A DNA stretch of 24,379 nt, from the NCBI GenBank assembly GCA_937996765.1, contig CALKUG010000414.1, positions 1 through 24,379 of the forward strand. Reading direction: 5' to 3'. Below, piece after piece: positions 14,537 to 21,782 of the stretch. Positions within the stretch are counted from its first letter, which is position 1, and each line of letters begins with the position of its first letter. Source of the stretch: an uncultured Ignavibacteria bacterium (lineage in GTDB: Bacteria; Bacteroidota; Ignavibacteria; Ignavibacteriales; Ignavibacteriaceae). The notes beneath the pieces were generated by a model, which was given only the letters and a program-made list of their open reading frames with translations, was not told the origin of the DNA and made no database searches. A program made the translations under genes and the position numbers.

Positions 14537-15811
14537 TTATTGTAATAAATCAATCTGAGCTTTTCGCAATGCGGTTAAATACTCAACTTGTTTTTCGTAA
14601 GGAGGTGTACCCTCTCCACGTTCAATTTTTGGCAATTCAAATTTTGCCATTAATTCATCTATTGCGTCGAACATATATATGTTGGGATTAAGATTATCTC
14701 TTAGAAAGTGAACAAGTTTCATTGTTCTAAAAGCATCCATCCACATAATTCTTTGCGAGAGTAAATACTTCTCATCTTTCGAATTACTGATAACATTATT
14801 CCAGTTTGGTACAAAGTAATTATAGAATAAATACTTCGAAAGTTCCGGAGAAATCTGACGAGCTTTATCCAACAACATTTCACCGCTTTGAGTTTGGTGT
14901 TCAGCAAAAACAGCATTCCACTGTTTGAGAACATCAAAATTTTTCGGGTTGTACAACAAGTTTTCATCTTCAAATTCTCCTTCAACATAACGTTTTACCC
15001 TTTGACCTGTGCCAAAAGGAACGCGTTGTGAAATACGAGGAGAAGGATAAACCATACCGGTTTTTAACGAAGCAATAGGAACAATTTTTCTAACTTTTTC
15101 GAGAAAGTAAAAATCTTCGGCAGCTTTGCGTTTGTTCATACCACCGCTTTTTTTATACGTATCGGGTGTAACCGCCATGGTTGAACCGATAGTATGAAAA
15201 GCATAATGTGAATTTGCATAGTGTAAAGAGAGTGTATAATAACGAAGATACAACTCGTAATTTACAATAGCATCCGCCATAACACCTTCTACATTCAAAG
15301 GATGTTCGTAGGGTAGAACCGCTGCTTGGTTCTTTTTGTCTTTGAAAAAAGTGTGGATGGTTTCCAAATAGTCGTCGCCTAATTGGCAGTCGGCATCCAG
15401 GGAAACTAAAGCACGAAAATCGCGGCTGTGGAACCACTTTAGCGATTCATCCATACCTATTTTACGTGCAAGCCCAACGCCACCTGTTTTATCGGGAAAC
15501 ATATTTCCCTTTGTGGCTTGGTCAATAACTGTTACCCATAAAGGGAACGATTCAGCCAGCTGTTCTTTAAAAAATTCAACGGTCTGTGCGTTAATATTTC
15601 TAACGGTCTCGCTATCGGCCATGGTATTGTTAATTACAAATACAAACATAGTTTTTTGTAATAATTCTTTGTTTTGCCTCATAAGAGACTGCAAAAGCCG
15701 TTTAACAGCTCTGTATTCATTAAAACAAGGAATAACCACAATAACATTAACCGGATTGCCGGGGTTATTAGTAAAGGTATTTTTGTTTATGTAGTTATAA
15801 CCGGATTCCAT
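14537..15811 (-). CDS. Family 2 glycosyltransferase (GT-A fold), substrate unknown
   Basis: 424-aa protein of the GT2 type with no membrane segment. The nucleotide-sugar fold starts at VNVIVVIPCFNE (21-32). GGVGLARKIGMD (110-121) and the metal-binding D139-A-D141 in LVSLDADCQLGDDYL follow. A putative acceptor/base motif AAEDFYFLEKV (residues 230-240, E232/D233) comes after a GSTMAV segment. A C-terminal helical region (about 290-424) has no recognised domain. The start ATG overlaps the miaA 3' end by 17 nt, so it is translationally coupled. It is the last gene before a strong terminator. The sugar and acceptor cannot be inferred. Confidence 0.85.
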   Translation of the reverse strand: MESGYNYINKNTFTNNPGNPVNVIVVIPCFNEYRAVKRLLQSLMRQNKELLQKTMFVFVINNTMADSETVRNINAQTVEFFKEQLAESFPLWVTVIDQATKGNMFPDKTGGVGLARKIGMDESLKWFHSRDFRALVSLDADCQLGDDYLETIHTFFKDKKNQAAVLPYEHPLNVEGVMADAIVNYELYLRYYTLSLHYANSHYAFHTIGSTMAVTPDTYKKSGGMNKRKAAEDFYFLEKVRKIVPIASLKTGMVYPSPRISQRVPFGTGQRVKRYVEGEFEDENLLYNPKNFDVLKQWNAVFAEHQTQSGEMLLDKARQISPELSKYLFYNYFVPNWNNVISNSKDEKYLLSQRIMWMDAFRTMKLVHFLRDNLNPNIYMFDAIDELMAKFELPKIERGEGTPPYEKQVEYLTALRKAQIDLLQ

Positions 15812-16724
15812 TATTTCCTATCTCATTTTGTTGGTTATAAGTTGAAAGTATTTGAAAAATTGCTTCGTCGGGATCAGAGGAATCTATCGTTTCAAATGCA
15901 ACTCCCTCTCTTTGCATTTTGCGGAACCAGGTAACCTGCCTCTTTGCAAAATCAAAAATCCCACTCAAAAGTTTCTGAAACATTTCATCGAAATATAACT
16001 CTTTTCTTATAAACATGGTTACATATCTGTACTCAAGGCCAAATAAAAGGAGTTTTTTTTCGGGGATACCGCTATCAAGAAGTTGATGTACTTCTTCGAT
16101 AAGTCCGCCCTCTAATCTGCTCTCTAATCTACTTCTAATTCTCGTTTTAAGTGCTGCTCGTTCAAGTGTTAGTAAAAACGGAAATGTAAGTTTTGTTTGC
16201 AATTGGTTTATACGCTCAGTTGCCTCACTTTCCTCAATTAAAATCCGCTCTACCAATCGTTCTTTTACAAGAAAATCGGTTGTGTTGTGGTGGGTGTTGC
16301 CAAACCGTTTAAGCAATTCTTGTAAGTCGCTAAGCGAAAGGGTTTCGAGTTCATTTCTGCGACTAATACTATCATTTTTGGGTTTAAACCGATACCCCTG
16401 TAACAGTGATGAAAGATACATTCCTGTACCACCACAGAGAATGGGTGTTACACCTCGAGAGATAATTGAGTTTATTGCCTGGGTGGCATCTGCTTGAAAC
16501 CGATACACATTGTACTCTTCGTAGGGCTTTACATTGTCAATAAGATGATAAGGTATCGGGGGAGAAACCATTGAATACTCTGCCAAGTCTTTCCCCGAGC
16601 CTATATCAAGCCCTTTATATACCTGACGTGAATCGGCAGACACTATTTCTCCGGAAATTTTGTGTGCAACTGAAACGGCTATTTTTGTTTTGCCGATGGC
16701 GGTGGGTCCTGCTATAATTAACAT
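15795..16724 (-). CDS. miaA: tRNA dimethylallyltransferase MiaA
   Basis: Transfers a dimethylallyl group to N6 of A37 in tRNAs that read codons starting with U. 309 aa, normal length. Motifs are the P-loop GPTAIGKT (6-13), DSRQVYKGLDIGSGK (31-45), which includes the catalytic Asp region, CGGTGMYLSSLL (97-108), the GLEYR segment (229-233) and FAKRQVTWFRK (259-269). The ATG begins 9 nt after the stop of the upstream cNMP-domain gene, and the 3' end overlaps the glycosyltransferase gene by 17 nt. The three genes therefore form one operon. Confidence 0.96.
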   Translation of the reverse strand: MLIIAGPTAIGKTKIAVSVAHKISGEIVSADSRQVYKGLDIGSGKDLAEYSMVSPPIPYHLIDNVKPYEEYNVYRFQADATQAINSIISRGVTPILCGGTGMYLSSLLQGYRFKPKNDSISRRNELETLSLSDLQELLKRFGNTHHNTTDFLVKERLVERILIEESEATERINQLQTKLTFPFLLTLERAALKTRIRSRLESRLEGGLIEEVHQLLDSGIPEKKLLLFGLEYRYVTMFIRKELYFDEMFQKLLSGIFDFAKRQVTWFRKMQREGVAFETIDSSDPDEAIFQILSTYNQQNEIGNNGIRL

Positions 16725-16733
16725 CGTAGCGGT

Positions 16734-18224
16734 TTAGGGCAGCAACTGAAACGAAAAAGTAAGAGCGGAAACAGTATCATGAGTAACGCGGATAGTATGC
16801 TGAGAATTTAACCCCGTGCAAAGTTCATCCAGCATTTTCAGCAAACCACGAACCGCAGGAGTTAGTCGGAGTGTTGTATGTGCAGAACTACCGGTCCAAC
16901 TCTCTTTATCGGAGTGAATTCCTATGGTTACTGTTAACTCATCGAATCGCGTTTCAGTAGAAACATAGAGGTGTTTGTACTTAACAGTTTGATTTATCAA
17001 AATTTGAATTGCCAACAAAAATAATTTCAGCGCATGTGCCGGCGAAAGCTCAACTATTCCGCTTTCATTAATTTTTTTATAAAGCCTAACATCAAATTTC
17101 AGTGCATATCTTTGAAGTGGGCGCTCAACCGAGGAAAAAAGAGTTCCAAAATCATTTCTTAAATTGCTCTCATTTCCCATCCCCTCTTGAAAATAGAATA
17201 ACTCGAGCATACTCAACATATTTCCGGAATCTTGAATTATGTGTTCAAGTTCGTCGTATTCTTCTTTTAACGGGTGCCTAAGTTGGAGTGAAGATGCTCG
17301 GTTGATGATATCAGACAAGTGGCGTTGCAAATCTTCGTAAAACAAACCTGAAACCAGAAGAGACTCCTGTTGCGCTGTCTCAGCTGGCGATGCAGTGTTA
17401 GAAGGAATAAAAAAATCATCAAAAGGATGAGACTCCTCTACCACGGCTTTGGTATCAGTTATCTTTTCGAGCTTATCCTCCAATTCCCAGGGAGGTATAG
17501 AGCTCTCTTCAAAACTCTGCACAGAAGAAGTGGGTTGCTCGAAAGATTGGTTTATAAAATCATCAATCGAAGGTTCTTTTGTGAAATCCTGTTCCGAAAA
17601 AATCGGTTCTTTTGGGGTATTACTTTCGGAAATCGATTCGAAAAAAGAAGGCGTGGAGAAAGAAAGTAAATCGTCAAGTTCCTCATCATTTTTTTGTTCC
17701 GGAAGAGCGTCTGTTTGAGGAGGAAAAAAAACATCGGGTTGTAATTGCTCTTCTTTTAAGAACGATTCGTAATCAGCTTCTGCCAAAGCAAGTTCTTCTT
17801 CAAACGATTGTGAACCACTTGAGATTACTTCTGCTTCAGGTGACAGAGCGCCTCCATAAAACACAGAAGGAAAATGCTCGAGTAATTCGGAAGTAATTAA
17901 TTTATAAACGATACAATTAGAATCGCAGATTACTAAGGATTTTCTATTCGAGGAATCTGAAACCTCCTCTTTACCAAAATAACTATCCTCGGTTATTACA
18001 ACCTCCTCTGCCAAATCAAAACCGGATTGAGGTGTTCTTTTAATAACGGTTCCATTTATAAGCAGGTAAACCGCCTCGGCAAGATCGCCGGGGGAATAAA
18101 CTATAGTTCCCTGCTTCAGGGAAATGAAATTCTCTTTATTCGGCTTAAATCCTGCGGATGCCGAGTGTTCAATGAAAAACTGATTTGCTAACAGCTTTTT
18201 GGATTTGAAGAACGAAGAGAACAT
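16734..18224 (-). CDS. cNMP-binding-like domain plus degenerate histidine-kinase-like protein
   Basis: 496-aa cytoplasmic protein; I know of no named family. Residues 33-118 resemble a CRP-type cyclic-nucleotide-binding fold (LKQGTIVYSPGD..AVYLLINGTV, then DSYFGKEE). The phosphate-binding cassette is not canonical: K95 stands where Arg is expected. Residues 125-290 are Glu/Ser/Phe/Pro-rich and probably disordered. Residues 293-345 look like a kinase dimerisation helix pair, but EDLQRHL replaces the HELRTPL motif. Residues 358-496 follow a HATPase layout (VERPLQRYALKFDVRLYKK, N-box-like LILINQTVKY with N411, terminal LTFSFQLLP), yet no DxGxG or GxGxG box is present. It looks like a pseudokinase scaffold or sensor (inference). 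It is the first gene of the miaA operon. Confidence 0.7.
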   Translation of the reverse strand: MFSSFFKSKKLLANQFFIEHSASAGFKPNKENFISLKQGTIVYSPGDLAEAVYLLINGTVIKRTPQSGFDLAEEVVITEDSYFGKEEVSDSSNRKSLVICDSNCIVYKLITSELLEHFPSVFYGGALSPEAEVISSGSQSFEEELALAEADYESFLKEEQLQPDVFFPPQTDALPEQKNDEELDDLLSFSTPSFFESISESNTPKEPIFSEQDFTKEPSIDDFINQSFEQPTSSVQSFEESSIPPWELEDKLEKITDTKAVVEESHPFDDFFIPSNTASPAETAQQESLLVSGLFYEDLQRHLSDIINRASSLQLRHPLKEEYDELEHIIQDSGNMLSMLELFYFQEGMGNESNLRNDFGTLFSSVERPLQRYALKFDVRLYKKINESGIVELSPAHALKLFLLAIQILINQTVKYKHLYVSTETRFDELTVTIGIHSDKESWTGSSAHTTLRLTPAVRGLLKMLDELCTGLNSQHTIRVTHDTVSALTFSFQLLP

Positions 18225-18279
18225 AGTTCCTTTAGTTTAGAAATTAGTATAATTGGAAGATTAAATTAACAAAATAATT

Positions 18280-18891
18280 ATGAATCGTAATCAATTACAA
18301 GCCGCAGCCACACATCTCGCAAAAAAAGATAAAGTACTTCGCAACTTGCTAAAAAAAATTACGCTTAACGAAGTAGAACCCAATAACGATTTGTTTACGG
18401 AATTGGCGTTAACTATAGTTTCTCAACAACTTGCAACCAATGTAGCTCGGTCAATAGGTAACCGAGTTCTTACCTTTTTTGATGGTAAACCGGAGGCTGA
18501 AAAAGTTGTTGAATTACCCGAAGGTAAACTCAAAGAAATTGGTGTTTCGCTTGCCAAAGAAAAAGCTATACGTAATCTCGCCGAAAAAGTAGTTTCTAAC
18601 ACAATTGTGTTAAAAAGTTTTCACGAATTGCCCGAAAACCAAATTCGATCGATATTGGTTGATGTAAAGGGGATTGGAAATTGGACTGTTGATATGTTTT
18701 TGATGTTTTCGTTGGCTAAGCCGGATGTTTTAGCGGTTGGTGATTTGGGAGTTAAAAAAGGAATAATGAAAAGCTATTCCCTATCTTTGCTTCCCTCCGA
18801 TAAACAAGTATTGGAAATGGCAGAGCAATACCAATGGAGCCCTTATAAGTCGGTAGTATGCCGGCTTATGTGGAAGAGTTTAGAGCTGTAA
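18280..18891 (+). CDS. HhH-GPD DNA glycosylase (AlkA-like 3-methyladenine glycosylase)
   Basis: Base-excision repair enzyme, 203 aa, with the HhH-GPD fold and no iron-sulfur Cys cluster at the C-terminus. Conserved parts are ALTIVSQQLA (43-52), the helix-hairpin-helix VDVKGIGNWTVDMFLMF (127-143) and the catalytic Asp D155 in DVLAVGDLGVKKG. WTVDMFLMF and GDLGV fit the AlkA/Mag group rather than MutY/Nth. It lacks the N-terminal AlkA domain, as in short yeast Mag-like forms. It is divergent from the pseudokinase gene, with 55 nt between the starts. It is followed by the sigma gene after 42 nt, perhaps on one transcript. Confidence 0.88.
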   Translation: MNRNQLQAAATHLAKKDKVLRNLLKKITLNEVEPNNDLFTELALTIVSQQLATNVARSIGNRVLTFFDGKPEAEKVVELPEGKLKEIGVSLAKEKAIRNLAEKVVSNTIVLKSFHELPENQIRSILVDVKGIGNWTVDMFLMFSLAKPDVLAVGDLGVKKGIMKSYSLSLLPSDKQVLEMAEQYQWSPYKSVVCRLMWKSLEL

Positions 18892-18933
18892 AAAGAGAGG
18901 AATGAATCGTTTTCCCCAAGAAAACATCTAACT

Positions 18934-19491
18934 ATGGAAGAAAAAGAGTTAATAGAGCAAGCCAAAAGCGGCGATAAAGTTGCTATGACAAAGTTGGTAA
19001 AGCAATATGCACCAACAGTTTATAACTTTGCTTTTAAGGTGTGCCGAGATAAAGATCGAGCTGAAAACACTGTTCAGGAAACCTTCTTGAATATGCTTAA
19101 GTCGTTCGATTCTTTTGACGGCAACTCAAAACTTTCTACATGGCTTTATCGTATAGTAACAAACAACTGTATGATGGAAGCACGTAAAAAGAGGCCTGAT
19201 TTATATGCCGATTTTGACACCGAAGAAAGTGAATACGAAGCAACCTTGCCCGGGGTTGATTTAATACCCTCGGCTGATTTTGAAAATCAAGAGTTAAAAG
19301 CAGCTTTAGACGAGGCAATTAAAAAACTACCTTATGATTACAGAGTAGTTTTTATTCTTCGCGATATTGAAGAACTTTCAACTGAAGAAACTGCCAAAGC
19401 TACTAATTTAACAGTGGCAGCCGTAAAATCCCGTCTTCACAGAGCGCGTGCTTTTCTGCGTGACGAATTGACAAAAAGGTATTACAGATGA
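18934..19491 (+). CDS. ECF-type RNA polymerase sigma factor
   Basis: 185-aa sigma-70 of the extracytoplasmic-function class (RpoE/SigR-like). Region 2 covers about residues 22-85 (DRAENTVQETFLNMLKSFDSF and STWLYRIVTNNCMMEARKK). An acidic linker (90-118, YADFDTEESEYEATLPG) follows. Region 4 is 120-178 (LPYDYRVVFILRDIEELS, then the HTH ETAKATNLTVAAVKSRLHRAR). Its TGA overlaps the ATG of the anti-sigma gene (ATGA), so the partners are made in coupled amounts. Family members usually drive their own operon; no ECF promoter was confidently identified upstream. Confidence 0.95.
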   Translation: MEEKELIEQAKSGDKVAMTKLVKQYAPTVYNFAFKVCRDKDRAENTVQETFLNMLKSFDSFDGNSKLSTWLYRIVTNNCMMEARKKRPDLYADFDTEESEYEATLPGVDLIPSADFENQELKAALDEAIKKLPYDYRVVFILRDIEELSTEETAKATNLTVAAVKSRLHRARAFLRDELTKRYYR

Positions 19492-19772
19492 GTTTAAATC
19501 ATAATCAAGAAACAACCGAAAGACACGGTTCGTGTAACGAGGTAGTGAAGCAATTATGCGAATCGCTCTCGTTTAATACCGACTCCCCCGAGTGCAATGC
19601 CATCAGAAGACATCTGGAAGATTGTGAAGGATGCTCTAATTACAGAACGTCAATTTTAAAAACAATTCATTTGTATAAAAATTATTCGGTTGAGTTAGAT
19701 GAAAATACGATTGATCGTTTACTCCAAAACCTCAATTTAGATGAGGGATGCACACCGAGTACTTCACAATAA
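19488..19772 (+). CDS. Soluble zinc-binding anti-sigma factor (ZAS/RsrA-like)
   Basis: 94-aa protein without a membrane segment. It holds the ZAS signature H-x3-C-x2-C at H42-C46-C49 (HLEDCEGC) with C16 26 residues before H42. That spacing is the same as the zinc ligands Cys11/His37/Cys41/Cys44 that I recall for Streptomyces RsrA. Further cysteines are C24, C36 and C88. By family analogy it binds the upstream sigma factor when reduced and zinc-loaded, and lets it go on thiol oxidation (inference). It overlaps the sigma gene by 4 nt and is followed by the OsmC gene after 17 nt. The first and last 20 residues are polar and probably flexible. Confidence 0.82.
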   Translation: MSLNHNQETTERHGSCNEVVKQLCESLSFNTDSPECNAIRRHLEDCEGCSNYRTSILKTIHLYKNYSVELDENTIDRLLQNLNLDEGCTPSTSQ

Positions 19773-19789
19773 ATAACGAGGTAACAATT

Positions 19790-20227
19790 ATGTCAGACGA
19801 AGTACATTATTATCAAACAGCAGTTCAGTGGAAAGAGGGTCGTGTTGGCGAACTTAGCGAACCTACAATGCATTCAATTACAGTGGCAACTCCACCTGAA
19901 TTTGCAAAGGGTGTTCCTAATATTTGGTCGCCCGAACACTTGTTTGTAGCATCGGTAAATGTTTGCTTAATGACTACATTTTTGGCAATAGCCGAAAACT
20001 CTAAACTTGATTTCATTTCATATCGGTGTGATTCAAAAGGAAAACTCGAAAAAGTGGAAGGTAAGTTTATGATTTCGGAAATCGAATTATTTCCGGAAAT
20101 TGTAGTAAAGGATGAAAAAGATATTGAGCGCGCAGAACGCATAATTCAAAAATCGGAATTACACTGCCTCATTTCTAATTCGGTTAAATCTAAAATTAGT
20201 CTCTCCCCAAAAATTATTGTAGGTTAA
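19790..20227 (+). CDS. OsmC/Ohr-family peroxiredoxin
   Basis: 145-aa OsmC-fold protein. The peroxidatic and resolving cysteines are C59 (LFVASVNVCLMTTF) and C126 (ELHCLISNSVK). E49 of WSPEHLF is the usual acidic partner in the active site. Such enzymes reduce organic hydroperoxides. The ATG at 19790 was chosen over an in-frame upstream ATG at 19748 because a GAGG Shine-Dalgarno lies 9 nt upstream and the longer form would overlap the anti-sigma gene. As the last gene of the sigma/anti-sigma operon it is a plausible output of a thiol-stress circuit. A hairpin follows the stop. Confidence 0.9.
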   Translation: MSDEVHYYQTAVQWKEGRVGELSEPTMHSITVATPPEFAKGVPNIWSPEHLFVASVNVCLMTTFLAIAENSKLDFISYRCDSKGKLEKVEGKFMISEIELFPEIVVKDEKDIERAERIIQKSELHCLISNSVKSKISLSPKIIVG

Positions 20228-20248
20228 TACCTCATTTCTAATTCGGTT
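20167..20248 (+). repeat. 19-bp exact direct repeat at the osmC 3' end
   Basis: CCTCATTTCTAATTCGGTT occurs at 20167-20185, inside the OsmC gene (codons for LISNSV), and again at 20230-20248, just after the stop. The copies are 63 nt apart, so the second one is in the same frame. Nothing else in the interval is duplicated. Confidence 0.85.
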
Positions 20249-20250
20249 TT

Positions 20251-20288
20251 TCTCTCGGAGTTACAAAAACGTGATTCCGAGAGATTTT
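20251..20288 (+). terminator. Probable terminator of the sigma/anti-sigma/OsmC operon
   Basis: The 9-bp perfect stem TCTCTCGGA / TCCGAGAGA (20251-20259 and 20276-20284) has a 16-nt loop and is followed by TTTT on the plus strand. It lies between convergent genes. The short T tract makes it a moderate terminator. Confidence 0.65.
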
Positions 20289-20293
20289 CTAAT

Positions 20294-21769
20294 CTAACCC
20301 CCGCGTCTATTTTTTAAGCCTTTTTTATATAAATCTACGTATTGCATAGCACTTACTTCCCATGAGTAGTCTTTTTGCATTCCGTTACACTGTATTTTAT
20401 ACCAAACTTCTTTATTATGGAATGCTCCAATAGCCCGTTCAAATGTTTTGATTATGGCTGTGGCTGAGTAGTCGTGGAAACTGAAACCGGTACCATCTTC
20501 GTTACCGTAATGCTTTAATTCATCCCAATCCTGAACGGTATCAGCCAAACCGCCTGTTTTTCGAACGATAGGTACTGTTCCATACTTAAGACTGTATATC
20601 TGATTTAATCCGCAAGGTTCAAATCGCGAAGGCATCATAAAAATATCGGATCCGGCCTCAATAAGATGAGCCAAATCTTCGTTGTAACCAATGTGCGATG
20701 CCACTTTCTCGGGCGCAATAGATGCTAATTCTCTAAAATAATCTTCGTAGCGTTTTTCACCACTTCCCAAAATAACCCACTGTGCATTATGCCTCAGTAG
20801 TTCGGGCATTGCCTCGATGAGGATATTAAAACCTTTTTGGTCAACAAGCCGAGATACTATTCCAATAAGCGGAGCATTATCCAACAGCGGAAGTCCTACG
20901 CGAGCGAGCAACTCCAGTTTGTTCTGATATTTTTGTTCCAATGCGAATTGATCGTAATGGTAAGGCAAATAAGGGTCGGAGCCCGGATTCCAAATAGTAT
21001 AATCCACGCCATTAATAATGCCGTAGTAATCGTTTATGCGATAGGCTAGTACTCCATCCAGCCCCTCGCCGTATTGCGATGTAATAGTTTCGGCTGCATA
21101 AGTTGGACTTACAGTATTTACTGCATCAGAGTAAATCAAACCTGCTTTGAGAAAGCAAACCTGTCCGCCATAAACCTCAACGGGAGAATTAGGGTAGTAC
21201 AAATCGCTACGAATTTCTGCCTTACTTAGTGAGTCCTTGCTAAATCTACCTTGATACGCTATGTTATGAATAGTCATAACTGTTGCAGTTTTATCGAACA
21301 AGCGATCCCAGCTGTAGTTATCCTTAACATAAAGGGGAATAAGTCCTGTTTGCCAATCGTTACAGTGTATAATATCTACGTTCCACTTCATACGTTGTAT
21401 AAGTTCAAGAACGGATTTATTCAGCAAAATAAAGCGTTCATCCTCATCAGCAGCATTGGAATAAATGCTTCCACGGTGATAGTAGGGCGGATAATCAATA
21501 AAATACACTTCTATATCGCTGCCGGGTAGGTGTGCCATATGAACGTGTATGGCAAGGGTTTTGCCATTTACACGAACAGGTATTTCGCCAATTTCGTGTT
21601 GATAGTGTATGTGAAACCGCTCATGATTAATGTGCGAATAGTTAGGAATTATTATACTCACCTCATGGCCAAGCAGTCTTAATGCTTTCGGTAAAGAACC
21701 GACAACATCTCCGAGACCACCAGTTTTTGCATAAGGCGCACATTCTGCTGAAGCAAAAACAATTTTCAT
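20294..21769 (-). CDS. glgA: Glycogen synthase (ADP-glucose type, GT5)
   Basis: Elongates alpha-1,4-glucan from ADP-glucose. 491 aa, normal for bacterial GlgA. The N-terminal motif KTGGLGDVVGSLP (15-27) has the ADP-glucose-binding K15-T-G-G-L. IHCNDWQTGLIPLY, MTIHNIAYQG and ING(V)DYTIWNPGSDP follow. The C-terminal domain opens with GIVSRLVDQKGFNILIEAM and has the catalytic PSRFEPCGLNQ and a second KTGGLADTV motif. Its ATG lies 13 nt after the hemG stop, so the two are probably co-transcribed although their pathways are unrelated. No other glg genes are in the window. Confidence 0.96.
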   Translation of the reverse strand: MKIVFASAECAPYAKTGGLGDVVGSLPKALRLLGHEVSIIIPNYSHINHERFHIHYQHEIGEIPVRVNGKTLAIHVHMAHLPGSDIEVYFIDYPPYYHRGSIYSNAADEDERFILLNKSVLELIQRMKWNVDIIHCNDWQTGLIPLYVKDNYSWDRLFDKTATVMTIHNIAYQGRFSKDSLSKAEIRSDLYYPNSPVEVYGGQVCFLKAGLIYSDAVNTVSPTYAAETITSQYGEGLDGVLAYRINDYYGIINGVDYTIWNPGSDPYLPYHYDQFALEQKYQNKLELLARVGLPLLDNAPLIGIVSRLVDQKGFNILIEAMPELLRHNAQWVILGSGEKRYEDYFRELASIAPEKVASHIGYNEDLAHLIEAGSDIFMMPSRFEPCGLNQIYSLKYGTVPIVRKTGGLADTVQDWDELKHYGNEDGTGFSFHDYSATAIIKTFERAIGAFHNKEVWYKIQCNGMQKDYSWEVSAMQYVDLYKKGLKNRRGG

Positions 21770-21782
21770 AATTTTGTTGCGT

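Noticed and set aside
17370..17896. Several overlapping open frames opposite the pseudokinase gene
   Set aside because: They arise from the Glu/Ser-rich low-complexity linker (GAA/TCT repeats give open frames on both strands); their compositions are Arg/Lys/Ser-biased.
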